Positions 49,827-58,838 of a DNA stretch of 64,000 nt are shown piece by piece (the stretch's first letter is position 1; every line of letters starts with the position of its first letter). The stretch comes from Klebsiella oxytoca (GTDB lineage Bacteria; Pseudomonadota; Gammaproteobacteria; Enterobacterales; Enterobacteriaceae). A program made the position numbers and the translations under genes. The DNA is taken from contig NZ_CP046115.1 of assembly GCF_009707385.1 (NCBI RefSeq), forward strand, positions 2,604,001 through 2,668,000, in the 5' to 3' direction. The notes under the pieces were generated by a model. That model searched no databases and was not told the origin of the DNA. It saw only the letters and a list, made by a program, of their open reading frames with translations.

Positions 49827-50918
49827 CTACTCTTGCCAGGGTTCGCCAAGGGTCAGCATTAACCGGTTGGCCCAGGCAAAGAAGGCCGCAGATTGCAGTA
49901 AATCCAGCTGCTCGAGGATATCCAGTCCCTGCCGTTCGACGGCGGCAAGATGGCTGGCGGCCAGCGCAGAAGGGATCACGGAAACCGCGGCGGCAAAATC
50001 GATTTGCGCCTGCCAGCGCGGCGTCTGTCCGTCGCTCAGCTTATCGCCCGGCGTCACCGCCAGCAGCGTTTCCACCGCCGTTTCATCCTTAGCCAGCTGC
50101 GCGGCCTTGCGCGCATGCACCGAAGCGCAATAAATACAGCCGTTAACTTTGCTCGCTACCGTCGCCGCCAGCTCGCGTTCGGCGCGCGGCAGGCCGCCGG
50201 GAGTATAAAAAATCCCTTTATCGGTTAACGTGCGCTGCTCAAGCAGCGGCTGGTTGCGCGCCAGCAGGCGGAAATAGGGGGAATCGCTATGGCCAAATTT
50301 CGCCAGCAGCGCCTGCTCATCGGACGTAAACTCCGCCAGAGGTTTGGCCGCCAGCCAGGGTTCCCAGTGCAGCTCATCGCGGGTGAAATGTACCGGAGCT
50401 TTCTTACCGCTAATCGTTTGCCCTGAGGTGTGCCAGAATCCCGCTACCACCGGAGTTTCCGCAACGTGAGCGCTTTTGCCGTTAAGCAGGCGCAGCCCGT
50501 TAACCAGGCGGCTCTGGAAGCTGATAAAAGCGATAAGCTGGGCGAGCGTCACGATTCCGCGCAGGCTCCATCCGGCGCGAATTAACGCCTCCAGCGCCGA
50601 CGGCGTAGCCTCTACCGGCGTAAAGGTTAACAACCGTGCGAAGGCCAGCGCCGGAACCAGGCGCGGCGTGGTGGGGTCGGCAATACCAAAACCGGCATAG
50701 TGGGCGGCCAGCGCATCGCTTTCATGCAGCTTAGCCACTTTAGCGGCAACGGCAAAACGCTCGTCGAGTGGAAAGTCGTTATCCACCTGGCTGAACAATG
50801 TTTCATAACTTCCCTGAGCATGAAGGGTAGCGGCCTCGCGTACGGCGCGCGCCGCCGCTAAAGCGGAACCGGGGGCAATCTCTGCCAGTTCGGCCAATAT
50901 ATCCTGACTTAGCGTCAT
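49827..50918 (-). CDS. CMD/AhpD-type fusion protein (Avi_7169/7170-like)
   Basis: 363 aa. The first half is a CMD-like helical domain (LEALIRAGWSLRGIVTLAQLIAFISFQSRLVNGLRLL, ~109-145). The second half is a carboxymuconolactone decarboxylase/AhpD domain with the redox motif VNGCIYCASVHARKA: Cys261, Cys264, His268. In other genomes these are two separate proteins. It is last in a six-gene operon, 9 nt after the luciferase-like monooxygenase gene. The CxxC pair suggests peroxidase or disulfide chemistry that may deal with the product of the monooxygenase. Substrate unknown. Confidence 0.8.
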   Translation of the reverse strand: MTLSQDILAELAEIAPGSALAAARAVREAATLHAQGSYETLFSQVDNDFPLDERFAVAAKVAKLHESDALAAHYAGFGIADPTTPRLVPALAFARLLTFTPVEATPSALEALIRAGWSLRGIVTLAQLIAFISFQSRLVNGLRLLNGKSAHVAETPVVAGFWHTSGQTISGKKAPVHFTRDELHWEPWLAAKPLAEFTSDEQALLAKFGHSDSPYFRLLARNQPLLEQRTLTDKGIFYTPGGLPRAERELAATVASKVNGCIYCASVHARKAAQLAKDETAVETLLAVTPGDKLSDGQTPRWQAQIDFAAAVSVIPSALAASHLAAVERQGLDILEQLDLLQSAAFFAWANRLMLTLGEPWQE

Positions 50919-50927
50919 GGGGACTCC

Positions 50928-51917
50928 TTATCTTATTTGCGGGGCAATATGCTGAGCGATCAGCTCAAGGGAACGAAGCGTGTCGCGGTGCGACGGTTCA
51001 ACGGAGTGCACCTGAAACGAAATATCTGTCACCCGCTGCAGCACGCTATCGCGCGCCAGCGAAGCGGCAACCTGCGCCGGATCGCCAACGTGAGCATCCA
51101 GCTGCGGCAGTAAATCCGTGACAGTGTCACCAAATATTTGATGTCCTGCGGCGCGATGCTGGGCGGCCTGCTTGCGCAGGCCGGGTTCAGCGACCCGTAG
51201 CGCGTACTCCTGGCTATCGGCGACAAAGGCGGTTCGTGAGGCAAGGATCCGGGGCTCGATGTTCGTTGGCAATGCCTCAAGATAGGCATCGATAATCGGA
51301 TTCTGAATGGCGTCCAGCGGTAGCGTCGGTCGGCCGGCCGGGCGCGGCTGCGTACGCGAGAGCATCAGCCCGTGTCCGGCCTTCGCGGCGCGGACCGCGC
51401 CTTCTACGGAAAATGTGGCAATCCAGATACGTTCCGCCAGCTGCGGCGCCTGAGGGTAAAGATGATTTTCCGGGTGCGAGAGAGTGTCTCCGCGCCAGGC
51501 GCTTTGAATCAGATGCAGGTGTTCGGCAAACACCGCCCCGCGCTGGTCGATAGTGAGTCCGAAGGGCAAAAATGAGGTGGCGGTACCGCCGGAGCCGAAG
51601 CCCACCTCCAGCCGCCCGTCGGCGAGCAGATCCAGCACCGCCGCGTCCTCCGCCACCCGCAGCGGATTTTCCATTGGCAGGGTGATAATGGCGGTTCCCA
51701 GACGAATGCGCTCGGTGTGCGCTGCCGCGTGGGCGAGAAACACCAGCGGCGACGGCAGCCCGCCTTCATGCTCATGAAAATGGTGCTGGGCAATCCACGC
51801 GCTGTCGAATCCCAGGCGCTCGGCATGGCGAATTTGCTCGGTGGCCAGCCGATAGCGCTCTTTTGGCGCAGCGTGGTCCAGCAGGCGGGTGAAAAAGCCC
51901 AGTCGTTTACGCGTCAT
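50928..51917 (-). CDS. Luciferase-like FMN monooxygenase (KPN_01858-like)
   Basis: 329 aa LLM-class protein. Typical segments are LGFFTRLLDHAAPKERYRLATEQIRHAERLGFDSAWIAQHHFHEHEGGLPSP, RIRLGTAIITLPMENPLRVAEDAAVLDLLADGRLEVGFGSGGT and RIWIATFSVEGAVRAAKAGHGLMLSR. It probably uses FMNH2 and O2. Its start overlaps the ABC ATPase gene by 4 nt, so monooxygenase and importer are made together. The operon context suggests oxidation of whatever the dipeptide-type importer brings in. Confidence 0.85.
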   Translation of the reverse strand: MTRKRLGFFTRLLDHAAPKERYRLATEQIRHAERLGFDSAWIAQHHFHEHEGGLPSPLVFLAHAAAHTERIRLGTAIITLPMENPLRVAEDAAVLDLLADGRLEVGFGSGGTATSFLPFGLTIDQRGAVFAEHLHLIQSAWRGDTLSHPENHLYPQAPQLAERIWIATFSVEGAVRAAKAGHGLMLSRTQPRPAGRPTLPLDAIQNPIIDAYLEALPTNIEPRILASRTAFVADSQEYALRVAEPGLRKQAAQHRAAGHQIFGDTVTDLLPQLDAHVGDPAQVAASLARDSVLQRVTDISFQVHSVEPSHRDTLRSLELIAQHIAPQIR

Positions 51918-53518
51918 GCGACCTCCTTGTTCAGGGGGGAAAATTGAGGGATAGCGGCAATAAGCTCGCGGGTATACTCATGCTGCGGGGCGCTGAACAG
52001 TTGCTTGACGTCGCCATGCTCGACGACCTTGCCCGCCCGCAGCACCGTGACGCTATGTGCGATGCGGCGCACCGTTGCTAAATCGTGAGTGATAAACAGA
52101 TAGCTCAGCCCCAGCTGCTGCTGGAGCTGTTGTAGCAGGGCGAGAATTTGCGCCTGTACGGTGACGTCCAGCGCCGACGTGGCTTCATCCAGCACGAGGA
52201 TCGTCGGCTCAAGGATTAACGCGCGGGCGATGGCGACCCGCTGGCGCTGGCCGCCGGAGAGCTCACGTGCGGTGCGAGACAGCAGCTCCGGGTCCAGCGC
52301 CACGCGCGCGACGATCGTTTCAACGCGCTGGCGCCTGACTTCAGCGTTCAGACGGTCGAAGTTTTTTAACGGCTCTTCAATAATTTCATACAGCGTTTGC
52401 CGTGGATCCAGTGATGCAAAGGGGTTCTGGTAGACGAACTGTATTTTACGCCGCAGCTGGCGTAGCGCCTCGCAGCTGAGATGTCCTGAATCAATGCCAT
52501 CGATAGCAATTTGGCCGCTATCGGCCCGTTCGAAACCCAGCAGGATCCGCGCAAGAGTGGTTTTACCTGAACCCGACTCGCCAACCAGCGCATGCGTGCT
52601 GCCGCGTTTCACTTCGAAGCTCACGGCATCCAGCGCCTGTAAATATGAGTCGCCCATAGAGAAACGCTTACTGATACTTTCGACACGAATCGCCGGCGTT
52701 GCCAGCAGCCGTCCAACGGAGGGGGAGATGGTCAGGGCCGCTCCATGCAGATCGCTGAGCAGCTGGCGGGTATAGGCATGCTGCGGCGTGCGAACGACAT
52801 CGGCGGTTGCGCCTTGCTCCTGAATTTCGCCGTGGCGAAAGACCAGCAGGCGGTCTGCGCGCTCGGCGGCCAGCGCCAGATCGTGGGTGACAAACAGCAC
52901 CGCCGTACCCGACTCCCGGCGTAATGTATCCAGCAGATCGAGGATTCGTTTCTGTACCGTAACGTCGAGCGCGCTGGTTGGCTCATCGGCGATGATGAGA
53001 TCGGGCTTCAGAGCAATGGCTATGGCAATCAGCACCCGCTGCTTCATACCGCCCGAAAGCTGGTGCGGATACTGACTAAAGCGCTGTTCCGGATGGCTCA
53101 GCCCGACTTTCGCCAACAGGGCCAGCACCTGCTTTTTACGCTCTGCGGCGCTGCTTTTCTGATGCAGGCGCAGGATTTCACCCACCTGCGCGCCGATGGT
53201 TTTTACCGGGTTAAGCGAATTTCCCGGATCCTGGGGCACCAGGCTAATCCGCGCGCCGCGCAGGCCGTCGAGGCGTTTCGCTGACCAGCCGCTAATATCT
53301 TCATTGTTAATACAGATGCGCCCGCTGTCGCGGCGCGCATTATCCGCCAGCAGGCCAATGATAGCCTGAGCGGTGGTGGTTTTTCCCGAACCGGACTCAC
53401 CGACGAACGCCAGCATTTCGCCGCGTTGTACCTGAAAACTGACGTTATGCACCACTTCCCGCCACTCGCGGCGTGAACGATAGCTGATGCGCAGGTTTTC
53501 TACAGTCAAAACGTTCAT
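51914..53518 (-). CDS. Dipeptide/nickel-type ABC ATPase, double (DppD-DppF fusion)
   Basis: 534 aa with two complete nucleotide-binding domains. First: Walker A GESGSGKTT (~40-48), LSGGMKQRV, Walker [14 protein letters not shown]. Second: GESGSGKTTLARILLGFERAD, LSGGQRQRVAIARAL, ILVLDEATSALDV. The fused design is like YejF/GsiA. It energises the two permeases encoded upstream. 4-nt overlaps on both sides. Confidence 0.92.
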   Translation of the reverse strand: MNVLTVENLRISYRSRREWREVVHNVSFQVQRGEMLAFVGESGSGKTTTAQAIIGLLADNARRDSGRICINNEDISGWSAKRLDGLRGARISLVPQDPGNSLNPVKTIGAQVGEILRLHQKSSAAERKKQVLALLAKVGLSHPEQRFSQYPHQLSGGMKQRVLIAIAIALKPDLIIADEPTSALDVTVQKRILDLLDTLRRESGTAVLFVTHDLALAAERADRLLVFRHGEIQEQGATADVVRTPQHAYTRQLLSDLHGAALTISPSVGRLLATPAIRVESISKRFSMGDSYLQALDAVSFEVKRGSTHALVGESGSGKTTLARILLGFERADSGQIAIDGIDSGHLSCEALRQLRRKIQFVYQNPFASLDPRQTLYEIIEEPLKNFDRLNAEVRRQRVETIVARVALDPELLSRTARELSGGQRQRVAIARALILEPTILVLDEATSALDVTVQAQILALLQQLQQQLGLSYLFITHDLATVRRIAHSVTVLRAGKVVEHGDVKQLFSAPQHEYTRELIAAIPQFSPLNKEVA

Positions 53519-54366
53519 GGGCGTTCTCCGCTAAATTGACGGCTGATGCGGTTGGCGGCGAGGACGACTACGATCACCGCAATACCGGGAAGGGTGGTCA
53601 GCCACCAGGCGGTGGAGAGATAGTTGCGGCCTTCTGCGATCAGCAATCCCCATTCCGGAACCGGCGGCGGTGTGCCGTAGCCAAGAAAACTGAGGGTAGA
53701 GAGCGCGAGAATAGCCTGGCCGAACTGGAGAGTAGCGAAGGCCAGCACCGCGGTAAGCGAGTTGGGCAAAATATGCCGCCAGAAAACGGCGAAAAAGGTT
53801 CCGCCGCTGCCGTAGGCCGCTTCAACAAAGTCGCTGTGGCGTACGCGGACCACTTCAGACCGCGCCAGGCGGGCAAAGCTGGCGATTGCCGCGACGCCAA
53901 CCGCGACGGCGGCATTGAGGGTGCCGAAACCGAGCAGAATAATGACCGTGAGCGACAGTAATAAAGAAGGAATTGCCAACAGCACGTCAACCAACCGCAT
54001 GACAAGCGATTCCACGCGTCCCGCCAGCGCCCCGGCCAGCGTGCCCAGCGCGGTACCGACGATCAGGCCAATCGCCACCGCAGCCAGCGCGGCGGAGAGC
54101 GAATGCACCGCGCCGTAGACAATGCGGCTCCACAGATCGCGGCCCAGCTGATCGGTTCCCAGCCAGTGTCCTGCCTGCGGGGGCAGACGCTGGGCGCCGG
54201 GAAAGCCTTCCAGCGGGTTATAAGCGGTAAACAGCTGCGGGACTGCGGCCATCAGCACGGCAACGATCATTACCGCCCAGGCCAGCAGCAGGCCTGGCTG
54301 AACGCGCAGCGTGCGCCAATTTGGCGTCCGGCGGCGAGCGGCTGTTGCATAATCTACAAGGCTCAT
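53515..54366 (-). CDS. Dipeptide-type ABC permease (DppC-like)
   Basis: 283 aa, about six transmembrane helices. N-terminal OppC-like segment, then GTDQLGRDLWSRIVYGAVHSL and the EAA loop (DFVEAAYGSGGTFFAVFWRHILPNSL). It partners with the DppB-like protein. Starts within the end of that gene (4-nt overlap). Confidence 0.92.
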   Translation of the reverse strand: MSLVDYATAARRRTPNWRTLRVQPGLLLAWAVMIVAVLMAAVPQLFTAYNPLEGFPGAQRLPPQAGHWLGTDQLGRDLWSRIVYGAVHSLSAALAAVAIGLIVGTALGTLAGALAGRVESLVMRLVDVLLAIPSLLLSLTVIILLGFGTLNAAVAVGVAAIASFARLARSEVVRVRHSDFVEAAYGSGGTFFAVFWRHILPNSLTAVLAFATLQFGQAILALSTLSFLGYGTPPPVPEWGLLIAEGRNYLSTAWWLTTLPGIAVIVVVLAANRISRQFSGERP

Positions 54367-55307
54367 ATGGCACCTCCGGCGGCGGTTTTCAGGCGAGGGT
54401 CGAGTAGCGGCATCAGCAGATCGACCAGCAGGTTGATCAACACAAAGCCGAGAGCGGAGATCATCACCACCGCCTGCAGTACTGCGATATCCTGATTATT
54501 TACGGCCTGTTGCGTCAGTTGCCCAAGCCCGCCGCGACCAAATACGGTTTCGGTAATCAGCGCCCCGGCGATCAGCTCCCCCAGCAGCAGACCGGCAATG
54601 TTAAGCGCCGGTAGCAGGGCGTTGCCGGTAACGTGTCGCCACAGGACGCCGGTCTCGCTCATTCCTTTGGCGCGGGCAACGGCGACAAACGGCTGGGCGG
54701 CGACCCTATCCAGACTGCGCATCAGGATCTGCGCCAGCGGAGCGGAAATCGGTATCGCGACGGCGACAACCGGCAAAATCAGCCCCTCAAACGGCCCGGG
54801 GTTGATCACCGGGATCCAGCGAAGCTGAAAGGAGAAGAGCTGAATCAAAGCGATCCCGAGCCAGAACGTTGGCAGCGAGATAAACAGCACCGGCAGCGAT
54901 TGCAGGGCGTTGCTCAGCCAGCGCAGGCCCGGCAGTCGTGAAGCAAAGGCGAGGGCGAAGGCCAGCGCTATCGCCAGCGCAAAAGCGGGTACAGCAAGGC
55001 TCAACGTCTCCGGCAGATTGCTGGCGAGAAGTGAACTGACCGCCACTCCGGCCTGAAGCGAATAGCCAAAATCTCCCCGCAGCATGGCGAACAGGGTATG
55101 GAAATACTGCTGCCACAGCGGGCTGTCGGCACCGTATGCGAGGCGCATTTCGGCGACTTGTCCGGGGCTGAGCCCCAGATCCGGGTTCTGAAACTTGATC
55201 AGCACCGCATCGCCGGGAAGCACCTGCAGCAGCACGAAAGAGAGAGTGAACGCCGCCCACAGTACCAGTAAACCCTGTGCGGAACGCCGCAGAAGATAGT
55301 GGCTCAT
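54363..55307 (-). CDS. Dipeptide-type ABC permease (DppB-like)
   Basis: 314 aa, six transmembrane helices, N-terminus MSHYLLRRSAQGLLVLWAAFTLSFVLLQVLPGD as in DppB. The EAA loop is PFVAVARAKGMSETGVLWRHVTGNALLP. Ten nt after the binding-protein gene. Forms the channel with the DppC-like subunit. Confidence 0.92.
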   Translation of the reverse strand: MSHYLLRRSAQGLLVLWAAFTLSFVLLQVLPGDAVLIKFQNPDLGLSPGQVAEMRLAYGADSPLWQQYFHTLFAMLRGDFGYSLQAGVAVSSLLASNLPETLSLAVPAFALAIALAFALAFASRLPGLRWLSNALQSLPVLFISLPTFWLGIALIQLFSFQLRWIPVINPGPFEGLILPVVAVAIPISAPLAQILMRSLDRVAAQPFVAVARAKGMSETGVLWRHVTGNALLPALNIAGLLLGELIAGALITETVFGRGGLGQLTQQAVNNQDIAVLQAVVMISALGFVLINLLVDLLMPLLDPRLKTAAGGAI

Positions 55308-55317
55308 CGCTGGCTCC

Positions 55318-56940
55318 TTAGCGCTTTTCCAGCCATGCGCCGTAGAACGACGGGCGGCCTACTGCTTCAAAGCTGACGCCTTTTACCCACGGAGCGCCGG
55401 CAAAGACCTGCGGCTCTTCAAAAATCGGGATCACGTAGGCGTTGTCCAGCAGATAGCGCTGGGCGTCACCGGTGAGCTGAAGTCTTTTTTGCGGCTCGAC
55501 TTCGGCTGAAATCGCGGTCAGCAGCGCGTTGAGCTTATCGTCGCGGAAGCTTTGTACTTTGTCGCTGGAGCCGCCTTTTTGCAGCAGCGCGTCGCGGTTA
55601 TTGGGGAAGAACATACTTTTAACCACGTCAGGGTCGGCGCGGCCTACTTCTGAGACGGTAAGGGGCGTTTTCAGCGGGTCGAGGTTATCCAGCGTGCGGC
55701 TACCGGCATCACCGGCTTTCACCGCCAGCGAAACGCCGACCTGACGCCACTGTTGGGCAACAAGCTGCAGGACCTCTTTATTTTGCGGCTGGGGCAGGGA
55801 TTCATAGACGGTTAACGCCAGACGCTGTCCGTCTTTTTCCCGGATGCCGTCGACGGCCGGTTTCCATCCCGCGTCATCAAGAAGCTGCTTTGCTTTGGCC
55901 GGATCGAAAGCCAGCCTGTCGCGGAGATTAACGTAGCCAGCCGCGCTACTGGCGACAACGGAAGTCGCCTGCGGGTAGTTAGCGGAGAACAGGGTTTCGA
56001 CAATCTGTTTCGCGTCGGTGGCGTGCAGCAGCGCCTGACGGACGCGCAGGTCGGCAACAAGCGGGTTATCCGGGCGGAAGCTGAGGCTATCGTTGACGCC
56101 GCGCGTCGGGGCCGCATAGATTTTAAAGCCGGCATCGGTCGCCTGTTTTTCATCGTAGGCCTGCACCTGGCGGATAAAATCGGCCTGGCCCGCCAGCAGC
56201 GCGCCAATGCGCACGCCATCTTCCGGCGTCACGATATAGGTGATACCGTCGAGGTTGGCTGGCCCCTGCTGGGTCAGGCTTTTCGGCCCCCACTGATAAT
56301 CTTTCCGCGCCACCAGAGCGAGCTCGCGCCCCGGCTTTTCATCTTTCACCGTAAAAGGACCGGAGCCAATAATATGGCGGGCGTCTCCCAGCTCTTCAAA
56401 ATTACGCGCCAGAGTGCTGAGGGAGACCAGTCCGGAGCCAATGGTGGCGGTGCCCTGTAAAAATCCAGGAGAGGGCTTTTTAAAGTAAAATTTTACCGTC
56501 AGCGGATCGATGACTTCGCTACGGTCGTAGTTATTTATCACCTCGGAAACCGGCAGGCGGTGTGCTTTATCGCCGAGACCGTAGGTATCGAAGTTTTTTG
56601 CTACCGCATTGGCATCAAGCGGGGTTCCATCAGAGAAGGTCACGCCGGGGCGAATCTTAAAGGTATATTCGGTTTTATCCGCGTTAACGCTCCAGCTTTC
56701 GGCAATCCAGGGTTCGACCTGTAAGGTGTTCGGATTTTGCCAGGTGAGCTTGTCGGTTATTTGGTTAAGAATACCGCCGTTGGGATAGAACCCGCCGGCT
56801 GGCGGATAAAGATTAGTATGCGGCTGCTGCTCCAGATAAATTAACGTGCCGCCTTTAACCGGCGTGTCGGCGGCCCACGCGGAAAACGCGCCGGTTAAAA
56901 AGAGTGCCGCCAGCGCGGGCAGGCGAAAATGGCTTTGCAT
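55318..56940 (-). CDS. Periplasmic binding protein of the dipeptide/nickel family (KPN_01854-like)
   Basis: 540 aa. Signal peptide 1-23 (FSAWA|ADTP), then an SBP family 5 fold: GGTLIYLEQQPHTNLYPPAGGFYPNGGILNQITDKL, WIAESWSVNADKTEYTFKIRPGVTFSDGTPLDANAVAKNF and the C-terminal AYVIPIFEEPQVFAG. The ATG at 56940 (after aaagga) gives the clean signal peptide. First gene of the six-gene operon. Its ligand is not known; family members bind peptides, opines, heme, nickel or sugars. Confidence 0.9.
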   Translation of the reverse strand: MQSHFRLPALAALFLTGAFSAWAADTPVKGGTLIYLEQQPHTNLYPPAGGFYPNGGILNQITDKLTWQNPNTLQVEPWIAESWSVNADKTEYTFKIRPGVTFSDGTPLDANAVAKNFDTYGLGDKAHRLPVSEVINNYDRSEVIDPLTVKFYFKKPSPGFLQGTATIGSGLVSLSTLARNFEELGDARHIIGSGPFTVKDEKPGRELALVARKDYQWGPKSLTQQGPANLDGITYIVTPEDGVRIGALLAGQADFIRQVQAYDEKQATDAGFKIYAAPTRGVNDSLSFRPDNPLVADLRVRQALLHATDAKQIVETLFSANYPQATSVVASSAAGYVNLRDRLAFDPAKAKQLLDDAGWKPAVDGIREKDGQRLALTVYESLPQPQNKEVLQLVAQQWRQVGVSLAVKAGDAGSRTLDNLDPLKTPLTVSEVGRADPDVVKSMFFPNNRDALLQKGGSSDKVQSFRDDKLNALLTAISAEVEPQKRLQLTGDAQRYLLDNAYVIPIFEEPQVFAGAPWVKGVSFEAVGRPSFYGAWLEKR

Positions 56941-57037
56941 GGTGAATTCCTTTGTTATCTTTTGTTTGGCCATCATCGGGCGCGCGTTTTAACAAAGGAA
57001 GTAAGGATTTGCGCTAAGCATTTGCATAAAAAGCATT

Positions 57038-57156
57038 TATACCCGCCATACTTCAAGTTGCCTGTGCGATGGCCGCGTCACCCCTTTGGAGTCAGCGCAA
57101 GCGCGGTTCAAAACGGCTAATCGTTGTGTCATGCAACTCGAATTATTTAGGGTATA
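57038..57156. mobile_element. 119-bp inverted-repeat element (MITE-like, ERIC-class)
   Basis: Terminal repeats TATACCCGCCATACTTCAAG... at 57038 and ...TTATTTAGGGTATA ending at 57156 are imperfect inverted copies of about 24 bp (tataccc / gggtata, gttgc / gcaac). The interior is GC-richer. Elements with these ends are widespread in enteric bacteria as non-autonomous repeats. It lies between the importer operon and the orphan gene at 57131. Confidence 0.68.
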
Positions 57157-57532
57157 TACTTTCTACGAACGCTTTAATAATGTCGCAACCGGTGTACGGG
57201 TTAATTTTGTTGTGAAGCAGCATGAGGTGGTGGCGGAATATCTGGTGGTGCTTGACAAGCGCAGGCTGGATGCCGGTCAACAAACGCTATTAACCAACCA
57301 ATATAAAGCGACGGCGCTGGATAACGAACATCCTGGCGTGCTGTCTAAAGCGAGCGGTTTCTGGTCAAACGTTGACCCCGTTGAGCTGGATGAGGCTTAT
57401 CGGCTTGCCAGCCCGGTCGTGGTGTCCATTAACGATAAAACGCAGACAATCAGCACGCTGGGGTCAATTGCCCTGGTACCGATATTCCCGCTGGTCATGA
57501 TGTACGGTTGCGCGACGGGGCCGTGCGTGTGA
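57131..57532 (+). CDS. Uncharacterised small protein, possibly 5'-truncated
   Basis: 133 aa from the ATG at 57131; the frame is open to 57086. The first eight residues (MQLELFRV) are encoded by the right end of the inverted-repeat element. The body (VRVNFVVKQHEVVAEYLVVLDKRRLDAGQQ..., SNVDPVELDEAYRLASPVVVSIND) is soluble-looking, and the C-terminus has a hydrophobic stretch ending MMYGCATGPCV. I do not recognise the family. The element may have removed the original start, leaving a fragment, or supplied a new one. Confidence 0.5.
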   Translation: MQLELFRVYTFYERFNNVATGVRVNFVVKQHEVVAEYLVVLDKRRLDAGQQTLLTNQYKATALDNEHPGVLSKASGFWSNVDPVELDEAYRLASPVVVSINDKTQTISTLGSIALVPIFPLVMMYGCATGPCV

Positions 57533-57544
57533 GGGGAAAAATTA

Positions 57545-57569
57545 AACCTCTCCCGTAGCGGGAGAGGTT
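57545..57569 (-). terminator. Intrinsic terminator of adhP
   Basis: 11-bp perfect stem (aacctctcccg / cgggagaggtt) with a 3-nt loop. In the minus direction it is followed by aatttttcccc, a fair U-run, 7 nt after the adhP stop. It can also serve the plus-strand gene ending at 57532. Confidence 0.85.
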
Positions 57570-57575
57570 CGAAGA

Positions 57576-58586
57576 TTAGCGGCGGAAATCAATTACCATA
57601 CGACCGCGAATCTGCCCCTGTTCCATCTCTTTAAAGATAGCGTTGATATCACCCAGAGGGCGCAGGGTAACTTTCGGTACCACTTTACCTTCCGCAGCAA
57701 ACTGGAAGGCCTCGGTCAGATCCTGACGGGTGCCTACCAGCGAACCAACCACTTCAATGCCATCCAGGACCAGGCGCGGAATATCCAGGCTCATCGCTTC
57801 CGGAGGAAGACCAACCGCCACTACGCGTCCGCCAGCGCGAACCGCATCTACCGCTGAGTTAAACGCCGCTTTCGCGACTGCGGTCACGACGGCAGCGTGC
57901 GCGCCGCCTGTTTTTTCATGAATAATTTTAGCCGCATCTTCGCTGCGCGAGTTAATCGTTAAGTCTGCGCCCATCTCTGCGGCCAGTTTCAGCTGTTCGT
58001 CATTAACATCAAGGGCGATAACTTTGGCGTTAAACACGTTTTTCGCATATTGCAGGGCCAGGTTGCCTAAGCCGCCGAGACCGTAAATCGCAATCCACTG
58101 GCCGGGTTTAATATGGGAGACTTTCACTGCCTTATAGGTGGTCACACCGGCGCAGGTGATGCTGCTGGCCGCCGCTGAATCAAGGCCGTCCGGTACTTTG
58201 ACCGCATAATCGGCGATGACGATACACTCTTCAGCCATACCGCCATCTACGGTATAGCCGGCATTTTTGACCGAGCGGCACAGCGTTTCGTTGCCGCTGT
58301 TACAATATTCACAATGTCCGCAGCCTTCGAAGAACCACGCGACGCTGGCACGATCGCCAGGTTTCAGAGACGTTACGCCAGGGCCGACTTGCTGCACGAC
58401 GCCTACGCCTTCATGGCCAAGAATGACTCCGGTCTTATCGCCAAAGTCGCCGTTTTTAACGTGCAGGTCGGTATGACACACGCCGCAGCAGTCCATTTTT
58501 AAAAGGGCTTCGCCATGCTTCAGGGGGCGAAGCGTTTTTTCCGTAACATTGACCTGATGATCTTGTGTGACGACAGCAGCTTTCAT
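57576..58586 (-). CDS. adhP: Alcohol dehydrogenase AdhP (zinc, ethanol/propanol-preferring)
   Basis: 336 aa, same as E. coli AdhP. Catalytic zinc ligands Cys37 (CGVCHTD) and His58 (GHEGVG); structural zinc Cys89, Cys92, Cys95 and Cys103 ([16 protein letters not shown]). NAD-binding loop [10 protein letters not shown]. It interconverts primary alcohols and aldehydes with NAD. In E. coli it neighbours maeA; here three extra genes lie between. Confidence 0.95.
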   Translation of the reverse strand: MKAAVVTQDHQVNVTEKTLRPLKHGEALLKMDCCGVCHTDLHVKNGDFGDKTGVILGHEGVGVVQQVGPGVTSLKPGDRASVAWFFEGCGHCEYCNSGNETLCRSVKNAGYTVDGGMAEECIVIADYAVKVPDGLDSAAASSITCAGVTTYKAVKVSHIKPGQWIAIYGLGGLGNLALQYAKNVFNAKVIALDVNDEQLKLAAEMGADLTINSRSEDAAKIIHEKTGGAHAAVVTAVAKAAFNSAVDAVRAGGRVVAVGLPPEAMSLDIPRLVLDGIEVVGSLVGTRQDLTEAFQFAAEGKVVPKVTLRPLGDINAIFKEMEQGQIRGRMVIDFRR

Positions 58587-58838
58587 TCTGTTCTCCTTAT
58601 AAATTATAAGCGTATTAACACAGTTTTGTTTTTACGCCTGCTAAGGATTGTTGTAAATCACTATAAAATCAAGGGGGTAATGAGTATTCAGGTCAGAGAT
58701 AGCTTTTTATGCCGGTTTATCGATCAGCTTTGTTAATGAATGTTTCGTAACATTTCTGCCATTTCTCGGTCATGCGCGTTTCATCTTTTGGCTTTATTGT
58801 TTTTTTTCAATTTTTTATCACGATAGAGCGACAATACA

